NCBI GenBank assembly: GCA_009920765.1
Contig: RFZJ01000037.1
Span: 1 to 36,547 of the forward strand
Reading direction: 5' to 3'
DNA length: 36,547 bases
Source of the DNA: Planctomycetota bacterium
GTDB lineage: Bacteria > Planctomycetota > Planctomycetia > Gemmatales > Gemmataceae
Both the position numbers and the translations under genes were made by a program. The notes under the pieces are model-generated. The model did not search any database. It saw only the letters and a list, made by a program, of their open reading frames with translations, and was not told the DNA's origin. Every line of letters begins with the position of its first letter. Positions within the stretch are counted from its first letter, which is position 1. Positions 8,207 through 15,691 of this stretch are shown here, one piece after another.

Positions 8207-9538
8207 TCAAGCAAGTATTTCGTTAACAACCTTGCCATTGAGGTTGATGCGGAAAGGCCTGCCATCTGGGGCAACATAGTGTTTGTCGAGAGGAATGCCA
8301 AGAATGGTGTAAAGGGTTGCAGCAATATCCTCAATTTGAATTGGTGGGGTTACGGGTTGCTCTGCGTTGGCATCACTTTTTCCAATCACGGAACCAACTT
8401 TCATACCACCACCACCCATGCAGAATACGGTTGAACCAGCCCAGTGGTCGCGCCCTGCAGCGGAGTTGATTTTTGGGGTTCTGCCGAAATCGCCCAGCCA
8501 GATTACCATGGTCTTTTCTAGCATGCCTCTGGTTTGAAGGTCTTCAAGAAGAGCAGACCAGCTTTGGTCGATTGTGGGGAGGTTACGGTCTTTCAAGGTT
8601 TTGAAGTTGTTGGCGTGTGTGTCCCAACCGCCCATGGTGACATTGATGAACCGGACGCCTGACTCGACCAACCTGCGTGCCAGAAGGCATGATTGGCCAA
8701 ACTTGTTCATGCCATAGCGTTCTCGAACTTTGACTGGTTCCTGTGAAAGATCGAAGGCACGCTTTGCAGCAGGGGATGTGACCATGGAAAAAGCTTTGTC
8801 GTAAAAGCTGTTCATTGCGCCAACATCGTTTCCTTTGGTTTCGATTTTCTTTTGCCAGTTGTCAAGTTTTTGGAGCATGCGTTCACGACGACTGAAACGG
8901 TTGGATGTCAAGCCGTTTGGAAGTGAAACGCCATCAATGCTGAAATCAGCTTTGCTGGGGTCTTCCTGAATAATAAAAGGGTTATGTTCAGCGCCGGCAT
9001 AGCCTGGAAGGCCCCCGCCGAATCGTTGGTCGATGGAATTTCCGAGTTGAACATAAGGAGGCATGCCATTGCGATAGCCAAGTTCGCGTGACATGACTGC
9101 CCCATAGGTGGGGTAAACAGTGCTTGGATTAAAACGCCATCCTGTAAGCATGTAGGCATCAGCTACGCCGTGCGAACCGTTATAGGAATAGCCGGAACGA
9201 ATGATGGAATATTTATCGAGGTTTTTTGCCATCATGGGGAGGTGTTCGGAAATTTGCACCCCAGGAATATTGGTTGGGATGACGCTGAATTCGCCACGGA
9301 TGTCAGAAGGTGCATTAGGTTTGGGGTCAAAAGTGTCAATATGGGATGGGCCACCTTGCATCCACATGAAAATAACACTGAGGTTATCGATGGGTTCTTT
9401 TTTCTTGGCGGCGGCAGCATTTGCTTGAAGAAGAGTTGGAAGAGTAAGGCCGGCAAGCCCGAGGCTGCCTATGCGAATGAATTCTCTTCTGTTGGTACTT
9501 TCGCAATTGTGAGAGCGCCCGAATTCTACTTCAAACAT
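8207..9538 (-). CDS. DUF1501 family protein, Tat-exported
   Basis: A 443-residue DUF1501 protein (alkaline phosphatase/sulfatase-like fold). The N-terminus has a twin-arginine signal (NRREFIRIGSLGLAGL, residues 16-31), so it is exported folded, often an indication of a bound metal. Family motifs include MWMQGGPSHIDTFDPK near residue 60, NVTMGGWDTHANN, VIWLGDFGRTPKIN and GRDHWAGSTVFCMGGGG. The Asp and His residues in these stretches resemble metal ligands of sulfatase-like enzymes. The substrate is unknown; an esterase or sulfatase role on polysaccharide is a guess from family relations. It is the first gene of the operon with the DUF1549/DUF1553 and PPC genes. AGGTG lies 5 nt before the ATG, and a possible promoter lies about 60 nt upstream. 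Confidence 0.88.
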   Translation of the reverse strand: MFEVEFGRSHNCESTNRREFIRIGSLGLAGLTLPTLLQANAAAAKKKEPIDNLSVIFMWMQGGPSHIDTFDPKPNAPSDIRGEFSVIPTNIPGVQISEHLPMMAKNLDKYSIIRSGYSYNGSHGVADAYMLTGWRFNPSTVYPTYGAVMSRELGYRNGMPPYVQLGNSIDQRFGGGLPGYAGAEHNPFIIQEDPSKADFSIDGVSLPNGLTSNRFSRRERMLQKLDNWQKKIETKGNDVGAMNSFYDKAFSMVTSPAAKRAFDLSQEPVKVRERYGMNKFGQSCLLARRLVESGVRFINVTMGGWDTHANNFKTLKDRNLPTIDQSWSALLEDLQTRGMLEKTMVIWLGDFGRTPKINSAAGRDHWAGSTVFCMGGGGMKVGSVIGKSDANAEQPVTPPIQIEDIAATLYTILGIPLDKHYVAPDGRPFRINLNGKVVNEILA

Positions 9539-9603
9539 GGTTCACCTGTTAAAATTAGTCTAAATATAAGGCGGGAATTACAAACACTTCAAAATCAGGT
9601 TTA

Positions 9604-9632
9604 AGCATAAACTGTCGCAAAACATAAATCAA
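9604..9632 (-). promoter_or_regulatory. Possible sigma-70 type promoter for the DUF1501 operon
   Basis: On the minus strand TTGATT (9632-9627) is followed by a 17-nt spacer and TATGCT (9609-9604). Both hexamers match the consensus at four of six positions. Transcription would begin near 9597, giving a leader of about 60 nt before the ATG at 9538. This is a by-eye match only. Confidence 0.3.
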
Positions 9633-9711
9633 GCAAATGTATAGCAAGATATCGACATTTTGAATGAAGGTATACAGCCTATTCTGGTGAAAACTAGAGT
9701 TTTGAGACTAT

Positions 9712-10809
9712 TTAAGCTGGTTCTGGGTCGTTAGGGATATCTGTGCCGCTCTTGATGACTTCCTGCACTTTTTTGTGGAGGGTGTTTCGATTTATTCCAA
9801 GTCTGGTAGCGGCTTTTACTTGGACATTGTCGCATTCTTTTAGTATTTGCTGGATTAATTCTTTTTCAACTGCCCCAACAATTTGCTCGGATAATACTCC
9901 ATCAGGCAGGGTATTGATACCAAGGTGAACCACTTGCTGAATAAGCTTTCCAAGATCGGTGCTATGTCCACCTTGGGGTTTTGATTGCAATGACTTATAG
10001 CGTTTTACCTTTTTTCCCGGGGGCGCCAGCGAATCTGGTGTCAAAGGCAGGCCGTTGCAAAGAACTACAGCCCTTGCCATATAGTTTTCCAACTCCCGGA
10101 CATTTCCTGGCCAATCATGCTTTAAAAGAACCGTCTGCATATCGGTAGATAGTTCGGGCGGATCGACTTTATTGGTAATGGCATGTCGAGCGATAAAGAA
10201 TTTCGCAAGGGCCGGGATGTCGTCAGCTCTTTCCCGGAGAGGGGGAAGATAAACAGGAACGACATTCAAGCGATAATAAAGATCATCTCTAAAACGGCCG
10301 GCTTCGATTTCGTCTTCGAGAAATTGGTTGGTAGCGGCGACCACCCTGCAATCGACTTTGATGGTTTTGCTTTCGCCTACCCTTTCGAATTCGTTTTCCT
10401 GCAAAACTCTAAGAAGTTTAACCTGAAGCTTGGGGCTCATACTCGAAATTTCATCGAGGAAGATGGTGCCACCATGGGCTGCCTCGAAGCGTCCTGTTTT
10501 GTTTTCAACCGCTCCAGTGAATGCGCCTTTGATATGCCCGAATAGTTCGCTTTCGAGTAGGCTTTCGTTTAGGGCGCCACAGTTTACGCGAACATATGGC
10601 CCATCATTTCTTTTGGAAAGAAGATGAACGGCACGGGCGATAAGCTCTTTGCCTGTGCCGGTTTCTCCAATAATTAGAACGGTTGCGTGAGTGGGGGCGA
10701 CCTTTTTGACAAGGTCGTATACTTCCTGCATGGCCTGAGATTGGCCAACAATGTCAGCCAATGGCGCATTAGCACCTTTATCGGCGTTATGAATGCCGCG
10801 GCTCATCAT
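9712..10809 (-). CDS. Sigma-54 dependent transcriptional activator without a sensory domain (PspF-like layout)
   Basis: A 365-residue bacterial enhancer-binding protein. The AAA+ domain begins almost at once (about residue 18). Visible motifs are Walker A GETGTGKE (48-55), the sigma-54 contact loop GAFTGA (95-100), Walker B GGTIFLDE (113-120) and the [11 protein letters not shown] motif in the lid region. A Fis-type helix-turn-helix lies near 318-350 ([19 protein letters not shown]). There is no receiver, GAF or PAS domain, so it must be controlled by a partner protein or by its level, as with PspF. GGAGAGG lies 5 nt before the tandem ATG ATG. It follows the sigma-factor gene by 84 nt on the same strand and may be co-transcribed with it. 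Its targets are unknown. Confidence 0.92.
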   Translation of the reverse strand: MMSRGIHNADKGANAPLADIVGQSQAMQEVYDLVKKVAPTHATVLIIGETGTGKELIARAVHLLSKRNDGPYVRVNCGALNESLLESELFGHIKGAFTGAVENKTGRFEAAHGGTIFLDEISSMSPKLQVKLLRVLQENEFERVGESKTIKVDCRVVAATNQFLEDEIEAGRFRDDLYYRLNVVPVYLPPLRERADDIPALAKFFIARHAITNKVDPPELSTDMQTVLLKHDWPGNVRELENYMARAVVLCNGLPLTPDSLAPPGKKVKRYKSLQSKPQGGHSTDLGKLIQQVVHLGINTLPDGVLSEQIVGAVEKELIQQILKECDNVQVKAATRLGINRNTLHKKVQEVIKSGTDIPNDPEPA

Positions 10810-10893
10810 TTTTGCCTCTCCATCCTTGCTAGTCCTTAATATCTATTAAACGGAAAAAGTAGGTAAAAGCCCAGCAAGATTAGTAAATGTTGG

Positions 10894-11829
10894 TCAAATG
10901 TTTTGGAGAGGGGGCTGAAGTCCTTTTTTTGCAAGGAGAACTGCAAGGTTTTCCGAGGATAATCGCGGTTCATCCAAAATAAGCGTTTCCATCTCCGTGT
11001 TGACAAACGCAAGCATATCTTCACCGCTCCACCCAGCATTGAGAAGTCTTGGTTCTATGATTTTAATGAAGTTTTGACGGATTTTATCGGTCAATCTTGA
11101 AACATTACTTTCATGAATGCCCAGAAAAGAGGCAGCCTCCCTTTGGGTCAGGCGGTATCGAACTCTAAGCCCGAGCAAAAGTTTTTCCTGATCGGAAAGA
11201 GTTTCAAGCCATTCCTGAGCAGCCAAGCGGAACTCTTGGTGCCAGTGCTCATCAGAAATTTCTGGAGCATGCCAGTACATTTCGTCAGCCTCGTCATCCC
11301 CCAAGGGTTTGTCGTGTTTGTTTTGCCTTAATTTGGTCAGGTTGGAGTTGTGAAAAACTCTTATCAACCAAGGAATGAGAGGCCTTCTGCCATCATATTT
11401 TTCAAGTACAGAACCGGAGTTTTCTTTCTCTCCAGTTAAAAGAAACCCCCAAAATTCTGCAACAGTATCTTCTTGCCTAGTGGCATCTCCAGGATAAAGT
11501 CTTGCCGCTCTGGATCGTAATGCATCGATTAGTAATTGGTCGTGCCTTCCCGTCTTGGATGCAAATAATGCTTCCCAAGCAGTGTTTGAACCTTCGATAC
11601 AGGAAACAGTCAAGTAAAAATCGAGAAAGTACAGCCCATCAAGGAGTGACTTTTCAGGCAGGCCTTTAACCCGGCATTTAGCATTAAAGAGTTCATTGCA
11701 CCGTTGCAGATGGAAAGCAAGCTTTTCGGGATTCAAATTAATGCCGGGAAGATGCACCCCACAGAAAGCTCGAAGCATCCTAGCTTCTTTCATAAGGCCA
11801 TCCGCAAACTTTTGCAAACCAGATTCCAT
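10894..11829 (-). CDS. Sigma-70 family (ECF-like) sigma factor with N- and C-terminal extensions
   Basis: A 311-residue protein. A degenerate region 2 lies near residues 105-175 (EDTVAEFWGFLL, YDGRRPLIPWLIRVFHNSN). A clear region 4 lies near 205-255 (LETLSDQEKLLLGLRVRYRL, TQREAASFLGIHESNVSRL). About 90 residues precede the sigma core and about 55 follow it (GWSGEDMLAFVNTEMETL onward), longer than a classical ECF factor. The C-terminal tail may be a sensing or inhibitory module. Its ATG lies 3 nt after the stop of the MCE-OmpA gene, with GAGG/AAGG just upstream, so the two genes are almost certainly one operon. No anti-sigma gene was recognised nearby; the upstream membrane-anchored protein may serve as its signal source (inference). 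Confidence 0.78.
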   Translation of the reverse strand: MESGLQKFADGLMKEARMLRAFCGVHLPGINLNPEKLAFHLQRCNELFNAKCRVKGLPEKSLLDGLYFLDFYLTVSCIEGSNTAWEALFASKTGRHDQLLIDALRSRAARLYPGDATRQEDTVAEFWGFLLTGEKENSGSVLEKYDGRRPLIPWLIRVFHNSNLTKLRQNKHDKPLGDDEADEMYWHAPEISDEHWHQEFRLAAQEWLETLSDQEKLLLGLRVRYRLTQREAASFLGIHESNVSRLTDKIRQNFIKIIEPRLLNAGWSGEDMLAFVNTEMETLILDEPRLSSENLAVLLAKKGLQPPLQNI

Positions 11830-11832
11830 CCT

Positions 11833-12867
11833 TTAGCCTCTATTAATGAATACCAGTAACTCGATGCGTGAGCTTTCTGATTCAGGTGTTGCCTCAAGTC
11901 CAGGGTAAGATTTGTCGCCCAAGCCAATCGGATTGACCTTTCGCCTTGAAAACCATCCAGTTTTATGAATAGCATGATTGTTCTTAAGGTAATCAGCCAC
12001 TGTTTCCGCCTGTTGTCTTGTTCGTAGTCGGAGAGTATCCCTATCGGAGACTCCGGGTGCCATTACTCCTGCAATTACAATATCACTATCTTTAGGAAAC
12101 CCTATCAACCATTCTGATGCCTTATCGAGTATTTTTTTTCCCTCGGGGCTTAATATTGCACTTCCTGCTTCAAAAATATTGGAACTATTGATGGACTTTC
12201 GTTTCATATCAGTATTTGACCGCACAATCATTTGCATTGGGTCTTCAATGTACCCTCCAACAATAGGCATTTTCTTGAGCGCATCTGCATCCTGCTGAAA
12301 AGCCTGCATGGTTTGCTGGCTTTGATTGGCGAGCTGCACCAATGAATCATAAAGCTTGGAGTCTTGGGTTAGCTTTCCCAAGGATCCTTCACCCTTGCGA
12401 ATTTTTCCAAGCATATCGGATACCTCACCCAGGATTTCTGCAAATTCAGGGTTGTTCTTGCTTGCAAGGAAATCTTGATTCTCAATGGTCGAAGCTGAAG
12501 AGGATCCCGGAAATAGTTCCAGGACTTTGGCCCCAAGCAACCCCTCGGAAGCAATAGAGACAATAGCGTCTTTTCGGATTAGCTTTCGATAGGTGCCTTG
12601 AATTTTCAATTCAAGAACGACTGGGCCCCCCGGGTTTTCTGGGGCATTGATAGATACTACTTCGCCTGCATCCATTCCTTGGATTCGAACCCGGGTTCCG
12701 ACATCTACCCCGCGGATATCAAGGAATGAAGTTTTTAGGCTGAGAGAATCTTTGCTGTACCAACCCCTTGAACCGATCGAGAAAAAGGCGATTGCAAAAA
12801 GTGCCAATCCTGCAAGCATGGTGCAGATTAGTAAGAGTAGCTGCTTGTTGTTTAATGTTCGTGTCAT
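11833..12867 (-). CDS. MCE (MlaD-like) protein fused to an OmpA-like domain
   Basis: A 344-residue membrane-anchored protein. A single N-terminal helix spans about 9-31 (LLLLICTMLAGLALFAIAFF). The MCE domain spans about 41-120 (SLKTSFLDIRGVDVGTRVRI, GMDAGEVVSI, GLLGAKVLELFPG), the fold of lipid-transport proteins such as MlaD. A helical linker (140-200) leads to an OmpA-like domain at about 231-342 (FEAGSAILSPEGKKILDKAS, LRTRQQAETVADYL, SRIELLVFINRG). In OmpA-like domains a conserved Asp and Arg contact peptidoglycan; here the Arg-rich helix is kept but the Asp position reads GVMAPG, so peptidoglycan binding is doubtful. Partner ATPase and permease (MlaF/MlaE) genes are not adjacent. AAGGAC lies about 6 nt before the ATG. 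It leads an operon with a sigma factor. Confidence 0.8.
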   Translation of the reverse strand: MTRTLNNKQLLLLICTMLAGLALFAIAFFSIGSRGWYSKDSLSLKTSFLDIRGVDVGTRVRIQGMDAGEVVSINAPENPGGPVVLELKIQGTYRKLIRKDAIVSIASEGLLGAKVLELFPGSSSASTIENQDFLASKNNPEFAEILGEVSDMLGKIRKGEGSLGKLTQDSKLYDSLVQLANQSQQTMQAFQQDADALKKMPIVGGYIEDPMQMIVRSNTDMKRKSINSSNIFEAGSAILSPEGKKILDKASEWLIGFPKDSDIVIAGVMAPGVSDRDTLRLRTRQQAETVADYLKNNHAIHKTGWFSRRKVNPIGLGDKSYPGLEATPESESSRIELLVFINRG

Positions 12868-12981
12868 GGTTTGTCCTTATTTTGATTTTAATTATACCTT
12901 TGAATATGAGATAATACCTCTCAAGAATTCAAATTTTTTAAGGAAACACTTGCGTATTAACCATAAAAATACAGTAAGATA

Positions 12982-12997
12982 ATATCCTTAGGGATAT
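12982..12997. promoter_or_regulatory. Short perfect dyad between divergent genes
   Basis: ATATCC, TTAG, GGATAT forms a 6-bp perfect inverted repeat in the spacer between the minus-strand MCE gene and the plus-strand gene at 13044. The spacing suits a dimeric repressor site or a small leader hairpin. No confident promoter was placed, so this is tentative. Confidence 0.25.
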
Positions 12998-13043
12998 CAA
13001 ATAAAGTGCACTTAAACGCAGAAGTGGATAGAGGGGTTGAACA

Positions 13044-15620
13044 ATGGCAGGCGAATTCAAACAGCAATGCCCAAGTTGCGAAGCGATGGTATCTATCAAG
13101 GATGAAAGCTTGGTAGGCAAAAAGACTGAGTGCACCAAATGTAAGTTCCGATTCCTGGTGCAGGCTCCTTCCAAAGGCAAGCCCGCAGATGATAAAAAAG
13201 CTGCCCCAGTAAAATCCAAAGCCTCGGGCAAAGAAGCGGCAGCAAAGGCTAAGCAAGAAATAAAGAAAGCTGAATCAGGTCAAAAGGCGCCTAGTAAAGC
13301 GGGCGCCAAAAACAAGCAAATGCTTATCATTGGTGGTGCAGTTGGGGGCGTTGCCCTTGTAGCTATTGTTGCAGCTATGTTTTTGTTTTCTGGTGGGGAT
13401 GATAAATCAAAAACAAAAGTTGCTGATAAGGGTAAGCGCAATAGATCAGGCCCTGTCACTCCCAATGGCCCGAATGACAAACCCGAAGAAAAGACCGAAG
13501 AGAAGCCTAAGGAAGAAGAGAAAGCGCCTGTGGTGGCAAAAAGTGACGGGGTTGACCCTGATGTTTCGGCCCGGCTTCCCAGCGATAGTAAAGTTGTCGC
13601 AATTATCAAAATGGAATCTTTCTTTAATAGCATTCTTTCCAAGATCCTCTTCACGACTCCTGGGGCATTTAATCAAAAAGATTTTGCTAAAACATTTGGC
13701 GTTTCGATTGAACAAATTGAACAAATCATGCTCTCAAGAAGTAGCATGCTGCCTGATTTAAACCCACTTAAAAAGAATTGGAAGATGGCTATCTTGCGGT
13801 CTAAAGAACCTTATAAAAAGGCTTATATTGAAAAGAGTATGGCTTTGACTCAGGAACCCCCGATTGAAGGCTTGCAATGGAGTAAAATCGCGGGCCAACT
13901 TGATTCATTAAGTTCCATGATGCTTGGTTTCGAAAATAATGAAAAACTATCGTTTTTTCTTGCTGATAGCAGGACAATTATCATTGCTTCCGAAGAAAAG
14001 ATGAATGATTACCTTAAGAAAGATAAAGGTAAACCCAAGAAGATAGCAACGGCTGCCCCACCTCCAGAAACTCCCAAGCCAGTAGATCCAAACAACCCAA
14101 TGCCCATGCCCCCAGGGTCACCAATGCCCATGCCCCCAGGGTCACCAATGCCCATGCCAAATGGGCAGCCTGTGGATCCAAATGCACCTCCCATGCCAGT
14201 TGCCCCTCCTGCACCAGTTGCCGGAAATCATTTTGAAACCTTACCCTTAAGCTTTGCAAAAGCGATGCAAAAATTAGAAGAGGGTGGTGCGGTAAAGGCA
14301 TTGATGACGGTAGGAATAGACTTGGGGGAATTGGCTGCGGTTATTCCTGTAGCCTCTGCTTTTTTAAGCACCTATAAAACCCCAGGCGGGGCACCGATTC
14401 CACCTGATATTGTTAATCAGATCAAGAATTTATCCAAGCTTGAATATGCACTCTTATCGGTTAATAAATTAGATTTGGATGAACAAGTTTTTGGGTTAGG
14501 GGCAGTTAGCAGAGATCGCAAGGTTGCTTCCGATTTTGTTAAGCTTGCCTTTCCATTGGTTAAGAAAATCCCCCTTGCCTTGAAGGAAGCTAAATTAGAT
14601 ATAAGCGCCTACACAGAAGATAAAACAGGTGGTGATCCCTCAACTGCCCCAAACCCTAATATCCCTCCGGTGCCTTCAGGTGCAGAAGAAATGATTAAGC
14701 CTGGCGTTCATGGTTTTGTAGGTGCAAATGCGGAGTATGATCCGATAAAGAGCAGTATGATGATGGGCATTGTTGGTTCATTAAAATTGCCGCCTGCAAT
14801 TATGAAATCCTTTGAGGTTTCCCTTGGGGAAAATTTTGTAACCTTGAAAAACAGTTTCGAAACCAAATTGATTGGTAAAAGTGCAGACCCTATTTCCAAG
14901 GCAATCATGGGTTATGTAAACGATAAAAAGGCATTTCCCCGTGGTACCGCTGAAGAAGCGGTCAACAATAAGAAGTTTGGTTTGAGAATGGCTCCTGACA
15001 AAAGAGTGGGATGGATCGTGGAACTATTGCCTTATTTTTCGAATGGTGATTACGCAAGTTTTGCGAAATTAGTTGATAAAGGCAAGTCGTGGAGCGATCC
15101 GAAAAACCATCAGGTTGCGCGCATATTCATCCCCGATCTTTTGTACGCAACTCCTCCTGAAGGTGCAACAGTGTCAAGTGATTCCAACCAACCGGGAATT
15201 ACAAACTTCGTGGGGGTTTCAGGTGTGGGTTATGCCTCTGCTGAGTATTCTCCCGATAATAAAAAAGCTGGAATTTTTGGTTACGAGCGCATTACAAGAA
15301 TCGAAGATATCAAGGATGGCCCTGCCAATACCATTGCTCTTCTGCTTGTAAGGCAAAACAAGAATCACCCTTGGATTGCAGGTGGTGGCGCAAGCATCGC
15401 AGGTATTTCCGAAGGCCCTGATGCTTTGGAACCTTTCTTGATCCTCGAAAAAACCAACCGGAATAAAGAAAAAGAATACACCGGCATTGCGATCATGGCG
15501 GATGGGAAAGTCCGAGAACTTTCCAGTAAGATTTCCCCTGAAATCTTCAGAGCTATGTGCACCATTGATGGTGGTGAAAAAATCGATAATCTCGATGCTA
15601 TTGCGCCAATTGTCAAATAA
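13044..15620 (+). CDS. Zinc-ribbon, transmembrane, DUF1559-like planctomycete protein
   Basis: An 858-residue protein. The N-terminus is a zinc ribbon with cysteines at 9, 12, 30 and 33 (CPSC and CTKC), of the MJ0042 type. A Lys/Ala-rich linker (41-90) precedes one transmembrane helix (93-115). A charged Glu/Lys/Pro stretch leads into a large extracytoplasmic part. A Pro-Met-rich repeat lies near residues 351-372. The C-terminus has features of DUF1559 proteins: GWIVELLPYFSNGDYASF, IEDIKDGPANTIALLLV, and a final segment ending in GKVRELSSKISPEIFRAM. DUF1559 proteins are very abundant in Planctomycetes and are usually pilin-like; here the pilin N-terminus is replaced by a cytoplasmic zinc ribbon and TM anchor. 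GAGGGG lies upstream of the ATG. The function is unknown. Confidence 0.82.
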   Translation: MAGEFKQQCPSCEAMVSIKDESLVGKKTECTKCKFRFLVQAPSKGKPADDKKAAPVKSKASGKEAAAKAKQEIKKAESGQKAPSKAGAKNKQMLIIGGAVGGVALVAIVAAMFLFSGGDDKSKTKVADKGKRNRSGPVTPNGPNDKPEEKTEEKPKEEEKAPVVAKSDGVDPDVSARLPSDSKVVAIIKMESFFNSILSKILFTTPGAFNQKDFAKTFGVSIEQIEQIMLSRSSMLPDLNPLKKNWKMAILRSKEPYKKAYIEKSMALTQEPPIEGLQWSKIAGQLDSLSSMMLGFENNEKLSFFLADSRTIIIASEEKMNDYLKKDKGKPKKIATAAPPPETPKPVDPNNPMPMPPGSPMPMPPGSPMPMPNGQPVDPNAPPMPVAPPAPVAGNHFETLPLSFAKAMQKLEEGGAVKALMTVGIDLGELAAVIPVASAFLSTYKTPGGAPIPPDIVNQIKNLSKLEYALLSVNKLDLDEQVFGLGAVSRDRKVASDFVKLAFPLVKKIPLALKEAKLDISAYTEDKTGGDPSTAPNPNIPPVPSGAEEMIKPGVHGFVGANAEYDPIKSSMMMGIVGSLKLPPAIMKSFEVSLGENFVTLKNSFETKLIGKSADPISKAIMGYVNDKKAFPRGTAEEAVNNKKFGLRMAPDKRVGWIVELLPYFSNGDYASFAKLVDKGKSWSDPKNHQVARIFIPDLLYATPPEGATVSSDSNQPGITNFVGVSGVGYASAEYSPDNKKAGIFGYERITRIEDIKDGPANTIALLLVRQNKNHPWIAGGGASIAGISEGPDALEPFLILEKTNRNKEKEYTGIAIMADGKVRELSSKISPEIFRAMCTIDGGEKIDNLDAIAPIVK
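14097..14158 (+). repeat. 24-bp in-frame tandem repeat, 2.6 copies
   Basis: Two identical 24-bp units (14097-14120 and 14121-14144) and a 14-bp partial copy encode a Pro-Met-Pro-Met-Pro-Pro-Gly-Ser repeat within the zinc-ribbon/DUF1559-like protein. Copies are identical at DNA level, indicating recent slippage or duplication; copy number may vary between strains. Confidence 0.9.
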
Positions 15621-15640
15621 CAGTTTCTATAATCTTTTAA

Positions 15641-15666
15641 GCGTGGAGGGATGATTTCCTTCACGC
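15641..15666. terminator. Hairpin between convergent genes, probable bidirectional terminator
   Basis: GCGTGGAGGGA, loop TGAT, TTTCCTTCACGC forms an 11-bp stem (two G-U pairs) between the plus-strand gene ending at 15620 and the minus-strand gene ending at 15692. The plus side continues CTTAGTGTTTT. The minus side runs into TTAAAAGATT, so the U tract is weak on that side. Confidence 0.55.
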
Positions 15667-15691
15667 CTTAGTGTTTTATACCGGGCCGAAA

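Noticed and set aside
11829..11833. Possible single fused MCE-sigma protein across the 3-nt gap
   Set aside because: A clear TAA stop and a separate ATG with ribosome site lie between the two frames; these are two genes.
14097..14158. Short tandem repeats as a possible CRISPR array
   Set aside because: Units are directly adjacent without spacers and lie in frame within a gene.
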